DNA of 64,000 nucleotides, from positions 1 to 64,000 of the forward strand of contig JAHJGM010000040.1 of NCBI GenBank assembly GCA_018824305.1, read 5' to 3'. Below the pieces are notes generated by a model. The model was not told the origin of the DNA, searched no databases, and saw nothing but the letters and a program-made list of their open reading frames with translations. The position numbers were made by a program, and so were the translations under genes. Position 1 is the first letter of the stretch. Every line of letters begins with the position of its first letter. Source of the stretch: a bacterium (GTDB lineage: Bacteria > Campylobacterota > Campylobacteria > Campylobacterales > Sulfurimonadaceae). Positions 45,631 through 55,558 of this stretch are shown here, in pieces.

Positions 45631-47176
45631 AATTTACCTTTATACTTTTATTGATATCGACAAAATCTGCGAATTTATAATGCTTACATGCCCCGTTTTC
45701 GACTAGTTTAAAACCGTTTGTCTCATAAAAGTTTTCCACCAATGAGTTTTTGTCCGTCTTGAGGTAGCTTGCCGTGAGATTTTGATGTTTATGTGTTATA
45801 AAATTTAAAACGCTCTCTTCTATCCCTCTGCCTAAAACTCTGCAGCTCATCAAGAAGGTGTCGATCTCATCCTCTTTGACGATGACCACTCCCACAAGCC
45901 CCATATCTCCAAACTTGTCCTTGACGCTGAAATCATAAACGAAACTTTTTTGCATAAGCTCTTTTATCTGTGAAAGCTCATATCTTTTGGTTGTGAGATT
46001 AAACTGGTTAGTCTTGTTTGTTAGTTGTGTTATACGCTCTATATGCTCCAAGTAGTTACATCTGACGGTTATCTCGATCTCTAGCGAAGCGATGAAGTCA
46101 TCTTTGCTCTGCAAGGTAGAACTGAGGTTCAAACGCTCTTTTTCATCCCTGTAAAGCGCCGTTTTTTTGGCATCTTCATCGCTTACATGTAAAGTCTTTA
46201 GTGCGGTAATGTTTTTGAGCGTCTCGATGTTTTCCAAAGGGTTTGCAGGATTCATCTTGTAGCACTCTATGCCCAGACGCTGGCGCATCTCTTCTATCTC
46301 CGCATTTGAATCATCTACGAAGATGATGCCTGTTTTGGTGAGTTTCAGCTCTTCCAATATACTGCTTAGGTTTTCACTCTTGGAGTTCCAGTCGACTGCG
46401 CGTGCTACAAAATCATCCAGACTAAGAGGCATACTTTTTTTGGCAAAGACTTCATCCACTGCACTCTCGTCATTCTTACTCAGCAGGATGAGGATGATCC
46501 CGCTGTTTTTGAGTTCTAAGAGATACTCTTGAAATCTTTTGTAGACGATGCCCGGATAGTTATTGTCGATCTTTAAACCCTCCAAGCCGTCCTCTCCCAC
46601 GATTCCGCCCCAAAGCGTGTTGTCTGCATCCACGGCGATCGCTTTGATGCGCGGCTGGGTAAAGAGAGAGATGAGTTCTTCTATCTTCGCGCTTAAAAGT
46701 TCAGTGGCGCTTTTTGTAAAGGGTGTCTGAAAGAGATAGCGGTTTTTTTCATTGATGAGGTTTTTTGTTCCGTGCTCTTTACAAAGTGCATAAAAATCCA
46801 AAACTGCAAGATCGTTTATCTCGTTTTGCAGAGATGCGATCTTACCGTTGAGCGTGATGAGTTGTAACTCTTTGCTTACATGTAAGGGTGTAAATATTTC
46901 ATTAAACTCTTCATTGACCGTGTTGATGATGATCTTTGAAGCGTTGTTCATGCGAAAATGGATCAGGGCATTTTTGAGAAGTGAAAAACTCTCGTCGTAG
47001 TTTGTGGCAAAAAAGCCGGCATCAAGAAGCAGGACTAAAACATCCTCCTCCACCTTTGTATAAAGAGTGCCGATGATCGTATCAAGCGGATAATGGGTGA
47101 TGGAGTGATCTTTTAAGAAGCGTTCAAAGGGCTTTGTGATGGTGTTTGACAAAAAAGCGATACTATTTATACCCAT
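45620..47176 (-). CDS. FkbH-like HAD-IIIC phosphatase/acyl-ACP enzyme
   Basis: 518 residues. The central HAD-IIIC domain begins IKAIAVDADNTLWGG with D183 and D185, followed by LLSKND and GIIFVDDSNAEIEEMR. A GNAT-like C-terminal domain runs from about 365 to 500 (DKFGDMGLVGVVIV to YLKTDKNSLVENFYETNGF). FkbH proteins load a three-carbon glyceryl unit from 1,3-bisphosphoglycerate onto an ACP. Its companions here are two ACPs and a ketosynthase, so a short ACP-bound chain is probably made. Two exact TTACATGTAA copies lie in this gene, both read as Leu-His-Val. Confidence 0.88.
   Translation of the reverse strand: MGINSIAFLSNTITKPFERFLKDHSITHYPLDTIIGTLYTKVEEDVLVLLLDAGFFATNYDESFSLLKNALIHFRMNNASKIIINTVNEEFNEIFTPLHVSKELQLITLNGKIASLQNEINDLAVLDFYALCKEHGTKNLINEKNRYLFQTPFTKSATELLSAKIEELISLFTQPRIKAIAVDADNTLWGGIVGEDGLEGLKIDNNYPGIVYKRFQEYLLELKNSGIILILLSKNDESAVDEVFAKKSMPLSLDDFVARAVDWNSKSENLSSILEELKLTKTGIIFVDDSNAEIEEMRQRLGIECYKMNPANPLENIETLKNITALKTLHVSDEDAKKTALYRDEKERLNLSSTLQSKDDFIASLEIEITVRCNYLEHIERITQLTNKTNQFNLTTKRYELSQIKELMQKSFVYDFSVKDKFGDMGLVGVVIVKEDEIDTFLMSCRVLGRGIEESVLNFITHKHQNLTASYLKTDKNSLVENFYETNGFKLVENGACKHYKFADFVDINKSIKVNYES
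46183..46192. repeat. TTACATGTAA palindrome in the FkbH-like gene
   Basis: Exact copy, read as Leu-His-Val. Confidence 0.8.
46876..46885. repeat. TTACATGTAA palindrome in the FkbH-like gene
   Basis: Exact copy, extended to CTTACATGTAAG, read as Leu-His-Val. Confidence 0.8.
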
Positions 47177-48140
47177 CGATTATCTCCTTTGCCACACCGT
47201 TTTTACCAAAGCTGTATTTGCTTAGAACTCTTTTTATTTTGTGAGGTCGGTATTGTACAAAATTAAGAGCCGTTTTTAAAGATGCGAGAGTAAAGTTCTC
47301 AATCACATTTTTAAGGTTTTGTCTTTTGAGTATATCGACAGTTTGTGCCTGATTTGAAGCGCATTTGATGGCGATGAAGGGTTTTTGCAGAGCAAAGGTC
47401 TCCAAAAGCGAAGTGCTTGCACTGGTGATGATAAGATCGTACTTTTTCATCAAAGCAGCCATATCTTCCGCATTGACGATAAGTCCGTTGTCGGCGACTT
47501 TGAGATAGGAGAGTTTCGGGTTCGCCGAGGTCGTCACGATGTTTACATGTAAACTCTTTTCAATGCTCACAAGATATTTTTTTATGCGTAGTGAGAGATT
47601 TTGCGGATCACTGCCACCGAGCGTGATGAGCACCTTTTTATTCTTGAGATTCTCAAGCGGAGCAAAGCCGTTTTTGTGGGAGAGAAAATTCTCTTTTAGA
47701 AGCGTGTAACGGCTTCCTGCTAGGATTTTCGTGTTTTTGAGATAGGCGTAATCCTCATCTTTGGCAATAAAAGAGTGGTTCAAGACGATGTTTGCAGAGT
47801 GCTCTTTGAACTCATCGTCAAATACCAAAACATCGCAAAACGCTTGTACTTTTGCCTCACATGCAGGGTCGATGCCGTAGTGGTCGATGATGACAAGGAC
47901 GGGTTTTGTCTCTTGCACGATTTTGACAAACTCAGCGCAATCCGACCCGTTTAAAATTCGATGCTCAAACCCATTTTTCTCTATCAGACGGTTTTGGTTT
48001 CCTTTGAACTCCTGCGTGACATAGGTAATACTAAACTCATTTTTCAGGCCGTTTGCAAGCAGCAGTGTACGCATGAGATGACCAAGACCGATGGTCGAGG
48101 ATGAGTCCATTCTAATGAGTATGTTTTTTTTGTTCGACAT
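47163..48140 (-). CDS. pseG: PseG UDP-sugar hydrolase
   Basis: Removes UDP from UDP-2,4-diacetamido-2,4,6-trideoxy-L-altrose before PseI. It shows the PseG signature IRMDSSSTIGLGHLMRTLLLA near residue 9, DHYGIDP, VLITLGGSDPQNLSLRI and LIITSASTSLLETFALQKP. The GT-B-like fold and 325-residue length are as expected. It overlaps pseF by 29 bases and the FkbH-like gene by 14, so the operon is tightly coupled. Confidence 0.93.
   Translation of the reverse strand: MSNKKNILIRMDSSSTIGLGHLMRTLLLANGLKNEFSITYVTQEFKGNQNRLIEKNGFEHRILNGSDCAEFVKIVQETKPVLVIIDHYGIDPACEAKVQAFCDVLVFDDEFKEHSANIVLNHSFIAKDEDYAYLKNTKILAGSRYTLLKENFLSHKNGFAPLENLKNKKVLITLGGSDPQNLSLRIKKYLVSIEKSLHVNIVTTSANPKLSYLKVADNGLIVNAEDMAALMKKYDLIITSASTSLLETFALQKPFIAIKCASNQAQTVDILKRQNLKNVIENFTLASLKTALNFVQYRPHKIKRVLSKYSFGKNGVAKEIIDGYK
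47543..47552. repeat. TTACATGTAA palindrome in pseG
   Basis: Exact copy extended to the 14-base palindrome GTTTACATGTAAAC, read as Leu-His-Val. Confidence 0.8.
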
Positions 48141-48834
48141 GCTTGTTTATCTCGTAGATATATGGGTTTTGCTCCAAAGTCTCTATCAGCTTTTCATAGC
48201 TAAAATCGGTTCTGCACTCCAGTTTGTCATAAAGCTCCTGTATCGCTTTGTAGTCGTCTGCTTCATCGAGTGTGAGGCGGTATTTTGAGTGGTCTGCTTT
48301 GTTTTTGTAGGAGTCGGTCGTATAGTTTGCTTTGATGTAAGGGGTCACATGTTCTTTTTCGTATGCGGTATTTGCATGTACATAGGCATCTTTGAGAAGT
48401 TTGAATGAGAACACTTCGGTGTCCAGACCGCGGGGAAAGCCGCTTTCCTGACAGGCGCAGACATATTGGGCCTCGCTGCTTTTATAAAACTCTATCGTCT
48501 CTTTTATGACCTGCGCGTCAATGAGCGGACAGTCGCTTGTGCATCTTATGATGATGGTCTCATCATCCGCACCGAACTTGAGCGCGCTGTGGTAGTAGCG
48601 GGATAAGACATCATCCGTGTCTCCCTCCAAATAGCTTACATGTAAGCGCTTGCAAAGATCGACTATCGGCGTCTGTGAGCCGTCGTCCGTAGTCGCGATG
48701 ACGATGTTTTCTTTGAACTTGCCAAGACGCTCCAGCATCACTTCTAGCACGGTTTTACCGCACAGCGGAAGTGTCACTTTTGCCGGAAGTCTGGTGCTTG
48801 TCATGCGGGCTTGAATGATGATCTTTAAATTCAT
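48112..48834 (-). CDS. pseF: SpsF-type cytidylyltransferase, probable PseF
   Basis: 240-residue nucleotidyltransferase opening IIIQARMTSTRLPAKV, which is the SpsF version of the CMP-sugar synthase family (CMP-NeuAc synthetases open with IPARGGSKR instead). Later segments LSRYYHSALKFGADDETIIIRCTSDCPLID and GLDTEVFSFKLL agree. By context it is the only candidate for CMP activation of pseudaminic acid. It is first in the eleven-gene operon. No Shine-Dalgarno sequence precedes its ATG, and the predicted transcription start falls on that ATG, so the message may be leaderless. Confidence 0.82.
   Translation of the reverse strand: MNLKIIIQARMTSTRLPAKVTLPLCGKTVLEVMLERLGKFKENIVIATTDDGSQTPIVDLCKRLHVSYLEGDTDDVLSRYYHSALKFGADDETIIIRCTSDCPLIDAQVIKETIEFYKSSEAQYVCACQESGFPRGLDTEVFSFKLLKDAYVHANTAYEKEHVTPYIKANYTTDSYKNKADHSKYRLTLDEADDYKAIQELYDKLECRTDFSYEKLIETLEQNPYIYEINKHVEQKKHTH
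48636..48645. repeat. TTACATGTAA palindrome in pseF
   Basis: Exact copy extended to the 14-base palindrome GCTTACATGTAAGC, read as Leu-His-Val. Confidence 0.8.
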
Positions 48835-48836
48835 AG

Positions 48837-48846
48837 TATAATTATA
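48837..48846. promoter_or_regulatory. Symmetric -10 element, bidirectional promoter
   Basis: TATAATTATA is a perfect palindrome that contains TATAAT on both strands, in the 41-base gap between the divergent pseF and ywbE genes. Counting from each -10, transcription would start near 48849 for ywbE (which then has AGGAG before its ATG) and at 48834 for pseF, exactly the A of its start codon. Confidence 0.55.
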
Positions 48847-48875
48847 GCTATATATGGTCGAAATAGGAGTTTAAA

Positions 48876-49070
48876 ATGAATGGCAAAGAGCGTAAAAACA
48901 TACGAAGCGGGATACGCGTGGCTATAGTTTTAAAACAGGACCAAGACACGGGAAAACTCACCGATGGAGTGGTGCGCGACATCCTGACAAACTCTGCGAC
49001 ACATCCTCACGGCATCAAAGTCCGTCTGATGAGCGGAGAGGTCGGACGCGTCAAAGAGATACACGGCTAA
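48876..49070 (+). CDS. YwbE family protein (DUF2196)
   Basis: 64-residue basic protein matching the YwbE family: IRSGIRVAIVLKQDQDTGKLTDGVVRDILTNS and HPHGIKVRLMSGEVGRVKEI fit throughout. Function unknown; the KOW/S4-like short beta-barrel character suggests RNA contact, which is inference. AGGAG lies six bases before the ATG. The stop TAA is followed immediately by the next start. Confidence 0.88.
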   Translation: MNGKERKNIRSGIRVAIVLKQDQDTGKLTDGVVRDILTNSATHPHGIKVRLMSGEVGRVKEIHG

Positions 49071-49523
49071 ATGACTCTTTATGTAGACGGCGATGCCTTT
49101 CCAAATCTCTTAAAACCCATCTTGCTTCGAAGTATCGAGCGTCTGGGGCTTCAGACTTTTGTCATTGCAAATAAAAAGATAAATATCGGTGAGTCAAAGT
49201 TCGTGACATACCTCATAGTAGAGCAGGGTGCGGATGAGGCTGACCATAAAATCGTCGAGATGGCAAACGAGGGCGATTTAGTCATCACAGCCGACATCCC
49301 TCTTGCCGACCGCGTCATAGCCAAAAATGCCCATGCCATCGACCACCGCGGAGAACTTTACAGCGTGGACAACATCAAGCAGTACTTAGCGATGAGAAAC
49401 CTGATGGAGTCCATACGCGAGAGCGGAGAAAACACCAGAGGGCCTAAACCATTTTCTCAAAAAGATGCCCACGAGTTCGCAAACCAGCTCAATGCATTTT
49501 TGACAAAATGGTTGAAAGATTAA
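49071..49523 (+). CDS. YaiI/YqxD family protein (DUF188)
   Basis: 150-residue UPF0178 family protein: LYVDGDAFP opening, VIANKKINI, VEQGADEADHKIVEMANEGDLVITADIPLADRVIAKNAHAIDHRGE and TRGPKPFSQKDAHEFANQLNAFL. The arrangement of conserved aspartates recalls PIN-like nucleases, but no activity is established. It begins directly on the base after the ywbE stop, so the two are translationally coupled. The end lies 36 bases before the attC site of the OLD cassette. Confidence 0.9.
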   Translation: MTLYVDGDAFPNLLKPILLRSIERLGLQTFVIANKKINIGESKFVTYLIVEQGADEADHKIVEMANEGDLVITADIPLADRVIAKNAHAIDHRGELYSVDNIKQYLAMRNLMESIRESGENTRGPKPFSQKDAHEFANQLNAFLTKWLKD

Positions 49524-49559
49524 AAGCTGGCGTAGTTTTTGATTTTAACCTTTTGTGGT

Positions 49560-49631
49560 AGATAACGTTTAAAATGAGCAATCAAAAAAGCCGCCCGCGG
49601 GTTTTTGATTGGCTCCACTGATTTGTTGGGC
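49560..49631 (-). other. attC recombination site of the OLD-nuclease cassette
   Basis: Read on the minus strand it begins GCCCAAC (R'' box, RYYYAAC) followed by AAATCAGTGGAG, has a central inverted repeat (CCAATCAAAAA with TTTTTTGATTG), and ends AAACGTTATCT with the R' box GTTATCT. It starts seven bases after the stop codon of the OLD-like gene, the usual position for a cassette attC. The R'' box is the exact complement of GTTGGGC at the start of the same cassette (51645-51639). Confidence 0.85.
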
Positions 49632-51644
49632 ATACTTGCTAATATAGCTTATTGATTTCAATAAATATTTTCTCAAAACGATCAAGTGTATTTTTCGAAA
49701 AGTCGTTTGCTTTTGGACTCAGTTGGTTGAGTTTATTTGCTGGGCGGTAATGATTGAATCTATCCTTACCTATTACTTTATTGATCTGTTTGAGAATAGT
49801 TGGCATTGAAGTATCTAGATCAGAAACTTTGATTTCTTGGTACTCTCCAGCAAACGCAAGGTTGAAGTACTTGAGATACTCATCTTTATCGAAAAGATCT
49901 TCAATATCAGCAACATTGTTACTGTTTCCAACAAATTCATCGAAGAATCTAATATGCTTATCCTTAATTATTTTTTGGGATATAAGGTCTTGAACTTTCT
50001 GCTTCCCTTTCTGATCAACAAAAGTATCCAGGAGACATGCTACTCCAAGTTTTGAGCCTCGAAGCAGTGAAATGAAAGTTGTGACCTTATCAAGTCCGCC
50101 AACAGGTACGATTGTAATGTCATCTTGGAGGCCAGTCCTCTTCTCACTTTGTAACAAATTTGAGAAGAACGTCAAATAGAGTAAGTCTGCTGGACCTTCT
50201 ACTAATAGATTTTTCTTTGAGATGAACAGGTTTTGTGCAATATCGTATCCAAGGGCAGCTTGGAGTGGAAAAAGAGTGTTCGGATCTTTTTCTTGGATTG
50301 AATCCGATATAACGCTCCCTGAATCTGTTTCAAGACATGTGCGAACACGATTTAGATGTTCAGATTCCACCATAAATGGTGAGTGTGTCGTGTATATAAC
50401 CTGATATTTGTCTGCAAGCTCGGTAATGAATCTTAAGAGGTCTGCTTGTGCGGATGCATGTAAGTTGAGACCCGGCTCATCTAGCAAAAGAATATATTCG
50501 GATTTTTTATCTGATTGAATTTTTGAAAACCATATAATAAAAGAGAAAAACCAGTTGAATCCTTTACTTCTTCTATCAAGAGGAAGTGTGATTTTATGCC
50601 TTTGGCTTTTCACCCGAATATCCAAATATTTTTCAGGCTGATTTTGAGCGTTTTTCATTTCTTGAATTTTGAATTCTATGTCAAGATTTGTATTAGTTGT
50701 CCAAAATTTGAATATTTCTTTCGTGATTTTATTCGCGGAAGCTTCTAGTAATGCAACAAATCGTTCATACTCATTTGTTTGGGCATTTAAAACGTCCTGA
50801 GGCTTTATTTTTGCCAGCTCAAAAAGCGCACGTGCTGTTTTGTCCTGTTCGGTCATTCCTTGAGACGTGGTCATTTTGTTGATATTGATTTTCCCACTTA
50901 GTGGATAATAATCATCAAAATACCAGAATTTTGGCATTGCAGGACGTATATATGTAACATATATATGGTGCCCGAGATCGTTCCAACCGGTAGGGTTATT
51001 TGCATACTTCGCTATTTCAGCTTTAAATGCTGAAAGACCAGTGTCCTCTTCTGCAGCTTTTAATGCAGATACTTTGTCAATACTTTTTAATTCAGATATT
51101 GCTTTTTGAGTTGGCTCAGATAGCTCATAATTTTTACTAAGGTGTTCTATGAAGGCTCGATCATCTGCTGTAATTCCTGAAAGTGTTATCTTTGGTTCGC
51201 GGTAATTACTGTTGTGAGTAAATTCGGTGACATTGAATACATCAACTTCAAGTTCTTTATTGATTTGTTCAATTAACTCTTTTGGAATTACATACGTACA
51301 AGATACAATCTTCCCCTCATCATCCTCATCATCCTCGAAGTCAATTAATTCGTTTCTTGGATAATCATGTGTAGTGTCGAACTTGAAGTCGTTATCGCTA
51401 TCATCAAAATAGTTTGTTTTTGCGATGGCAGAAAGAAACGAAGTCTTGCCTGACTCATTCATGCCTACAATAGTGGTGGTTTTTGGATCGATTGCCACTT
51501 TTTGCTCATTCAAAAAGCACTTATATTTATATACTTTTACTTCTTTTAACACTAGTTTCATTTTTGCTCCTATTTGTATTTAATAACAACACCCATTTTA
51601 TTCTTTGCTTGGGATTAAATCGACCCTACGAAATTGTTGCCCAA
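49566..51644 (-). mobile_element. Integron gene cassette B (OLD-like nuclease plus attC)
   Basis: Cassette from the T after the crossover G at 51645 to the G of GTTATCT at 49566. It carries one gene in cassette orientation, with about 75 bases before its start and an attC after its stop. It lacks the TTACATGTAA palindrome that is frequent in neighbouring genes. No integrase or attI is found in the window. Confidence 0.82.
49639..51561 (-). CDS. OLD-like AAA ATPase/TOPRIM nuclease (defence)
   Basis: 640-residue SMC-like ATPase with Walker A GMNESGKT at 33-40, Walker B LLLDEPGLNLH near 357-365, and the H-loop TTHSPF. A TOPRIM domain follows: LLVEGPADLLYL near residue 455, VPVGGLDKV, and CLLDTFVD near residue 520. 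This is the plan of OLD/GajA-type overcoming-lysogenization nucleases used in phage defence, cutting DNA or RNA. It is a single gene; no GajB-like helicase partner lies beside it. It is intact and carried in an integron-type cassette. The specific defence activity is inference. Confidence 0.85.
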   Translation of the reverse strand: MKLVLKEVKVYKYKCFLNEQKVAIDPKTTTIVGMNESGKTSFLSAIAKTNYFDDSDNDFKFDTTHDYPRNELIDFEDDEDDEGKIVSCTYVIPKELIEQINKELEVDVFNVTEFTHNSNYREPKITLSGITADDRAFIEHLSKNYELSEPTQKAISELKSIDKVSALKAAEEDTGLSAFKAEIAKYANNPTGWNDLGHHIYVTYIRPAMPKFWYFDDYYPLSGKININKMTTSQGMTEQDKTARALFELAKIKPQDVLNAQTNEYERFVALLEASANKITKEIFKFWTTNTNLDIEFKIQEMKNAQNQPEKYLDIRVKSQRHKITLPLDRRSKGFNWFFSFIIWFSKIQSDKKSEYILLLDEPGLNLHASAQADLLRFITELADKYQVIYTTHSPFMVESEHLNRVRTCLETDSGSVISDSIQEKDPNTLFPLQAALGYDIAQNLFISKKNLLVEGPADLLYLTFFSNLLQSEKRTGLQDDITIVPVGGLDKVTTFISLLRGSKLGVACLLDTFVDQKGKQKVQDLISQKIIKDKHIRFFDEFVGNSNNVADIEDLFDKDEYLKYFNLAFAGEYQEIKVSDLDTSMPTILKQINKVIGKDRFNHYRPANKLNQLSPKANDFSKNTLDRFEKIFIEINKLY

Positions 51645-51708
51645 CGTTTGAGTTGAGAAATATTTGAGCCGCAGGGGTCAAATATTTCTCTCCAATGATT
51701 TGTTATGT
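51639..51708 (-). other. attC recombination site of the SIR2 cassette
   Basis: On the minus strand: R'' ACATAAC, then AAATCATTGGAGAG, arms GAGAAATATTTGA and TCAAATATTTCTC, then AACTCAAACGTTGGGC ending in the R' box GTTGGGC (GTTRRRY). The L'/R' end closely matches classical attC ends of the AACTCAAGCGTTAGR type. It begins 20 bases after the SIR2-like stop. Its R'' is the exact complement of GTTATGT at 52873-52867, the start of that cassette. Confidence 0.88.
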
Positions 51709-52872
51709 ATTGACTATGCATTGCAAAATCACTCATCACAATAAATGTTATCTTGAATATATTTCTTTAAAGGATATTCTATACCACAATATTCTACATT
51801 TATCTTATTATCTATATCATTAATCATCATTTTATACTTTTCTAAAACTTTATCTTTATTCTCGATATTAATTACTTGGATTTCCAAGTTTTTATTTTTC
51901 TGAATAGCTGATTCTAGTAAATAGATCATTGAAAGATCTGTTTGGGGAAATGAAAAGCCAACAATGATTATTTTATTTGATGATGATAATTGATCTAATG
52001 CTTGTGTCCATAGCATACGTATTTGTTCATTTGAATAATAGACAGATTTATCAAGTGTTGGAGGAATTATTTTCCCACCTGAGTTTGAATACTCATTTTC
52101 AATAGAACCATGTAATTTAATCATTTTGGGAACACTATAACTATCAAATGTTTTTTTTATTTTATAGTTATACTCTTTTTTTGGAGGATTATTATCCCAT
52201 CGGTGACCAATTAATTTTTCAAATTCTTTGTTAATTATTTCAGGTTCTGTATCTTCATAAAAACTTCTCCGAACGCGGATTTGTTCATCAATTTTTCTTC
52301 CATTAATAACAGTAGTTGGAATTTGAAATCTTATAATATTTTCATCTTCTTTAAGGATTTTATTTTTATCATTTTTATCCTCAAAATAGATTTCAAACCC
52401 ACAATATTCATAACTTTTCTCTTGATTGTTTTTTCCGCTAATTTCCTCTAATAGAGTATCGTAATTTAAAGTGATTATATTGCATTTTTCATATGAGATT
52501 TGTTTAATAAAATCTATGTATTCTTCATCAATATTTTCATTTTTTACATTACTAATAACAATTACTAATAAATCCTCTATTGCTTTATATAATGCTAAAT
52601 CAATATATTTATTAATCTCCGTTTTCCATGGCCAATTTACACTTAAAAAAGATAAAAGTTTTTCTATATCAGTTTTGCATTCATTTGGTAAAGAATTATA
52701 GTGCTTTAAGATAGGAGAATCTGAATATTTATCTTGGAATATTGTAAGAACTTGATCTGTTAATTCAGAGAGAATTGGATATTGATTATTTATTTCTTTT
52801 GAAAAACCAGCTCCAAAAATATAAGTTTCACTCATAAAAAATCCTCTTTTTTGAATACTTTTTTGTACATAA
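51645..52872 (-). mobile_element. Integron gene cassette A (SIR2-like gene plus attC)
   Basis: Cassette from the T after the crossover G at 52873 to the G of GTTGGGC at 51645. The gene begins 37 bases inside. Its DNA is strikingly AT-rich compared with cassette B and with the chromosome on both sides, consistent with a separate origin. Confidence 0.82.
51729..52835 (-). CDS. SIR2-like NADase-type protein (defence)
   Basis: 368-residue protein of the SIR2-like group seen in antiphage systems. Segments: GAGFSKE at 8-14 (nucleotide loop), TLNYDTLLE with N124, KLHGSIE with H242, and VGFSFPQTD near 292-300 closing the NAD site. Such domains hydrolyse NAD+ to abort phage infection, usually together with a sensor. 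No extra effector or sensor domain is seen in the middle insertion (about 135-235), which is Lys/Asp/Asn-rich. Low GC points to recent transfer. It is the only gene in cassette A. Confidence 0.83.
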   Translation of the reverse strand: MSETYIFGAGFSKEINNQYPILSELTDQVLTIFQDKYSDSPILKHYNSLPNECKTDIEKLLSFLSVNWPWKTEINKYIDLALYKAIEDLLVIVISNVKNENIDEEYIDFIKQISYEKCNIITLNYDTLLEEISGKNNQEKSYEYCGFEIYFEDKNDKNKILKEDENIIRFQIPTTVINGRKIDEQIRVRRSFYEDTEPEIINKEFEKLIGHRWDNNPPKKEYNYKIKKTFDSYSVPKMIKLHGSIENEYSNSGGKIIPPTLDKSVYYSNEQIRMLWTQALDQLSSSNKIIIVGFSFPQTDLSMIYLLESAIQKNKNLEIQVINIENKDKVLEKYKMMINDIDNKINVEYCGIEYPLKKYIQDNIYCDE

Positions 52873-53132
52873 CTATTTATTCAACGAACATTATATATAA
52901 AACGACCCGATAATTCAAAATTAATTGACACGGAAAATGTTAGTTTAAATGAGAAAATTATTGAAAAATGCAATATTTCGACTATTTTTTTGTCAAATCC
53001 ATTCAAATCTTTAAAATATCGATGTACATTTAAAAATATTTTTGGCGTTATTTGGACACATTGTCGTTTAATTGGAAGAAAAAGGTGTTAAATGTACATT
53101 TCGCATGTAACGATGAGGTCAAGTAGTGTATA
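52873..53132. other. AT-rich gap between pseC and the cassettes
   Basis: About 260 bases with no gene. The only repeated element is ATGTACATTT, found at 53022-53031 and 53092-53101. I find no integrase fragment, no clear attI and no strong terminator. The cassette array begins at its left edge (minus strand GTTATGT at 52873-52867). Confidence 0.6.
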
Positions 53133-55303
<2,171 letters not shown>

Positions 55304-55558
55304 TTAGTGCATTATATCAAGTTTTGGGGCATTTGTAATGTGTGTGGATTCTATAAAGGAGATATTGTCTTTAATTTTTCTCATTGTTCTTGCTGTTTCG
55401 TTTTTGAGGTCGTTTAGGAGTTTGTCAGCCTGTTGAAACAGGTAAAAAGCCTCCTCCATCTCATCGAGGGTATCAAACTGCGGCATAGCATCCATAATGG
55501 TGTCTATTTTATTGACATCTTTGGTTATGATAGCTATTTTGAAATCATTGAGCCACAT
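55304..55558 (-). CDS. FliT-like flagellar chaperone
   Basis: 84-residue helical protein starting MWLNDFKIAI, with helices around DVNKIDTIMDAM and EAFYLFQQADKLLNDLKNETARTM. Size, helical pattern and position directly after fliD-fliS fit FliT-type chaperones, but sequence identity by eye is weak. I chose the ATG at 55558, with GGAGAGAAG upstream; its coding region overlaps the fliS stop. A longer frame to 55591 lacks support. Confidence 0.65.
   Translation of the reverse strand: MWLNDFKIAIITKDVNKIDTIMDAMPQFDTLDEMEEAFYLFQQADKLLNDLKNETARTMRKIKDNISFIESTHITNAPKLDIMH

Noticed and set aside
53022-53101. ATGTACATTT pair as a possible third attC or attI
   Set aside because: No GTTRRRY box, no inverted-repeat core and no complementarity to either cassette end.
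52873-53132. Integrase remnant next to the cassettes
   Set aside because: No ORF or recognisable IntI motif in either strand; the flanking genes are pseC and the YaiI family gene.
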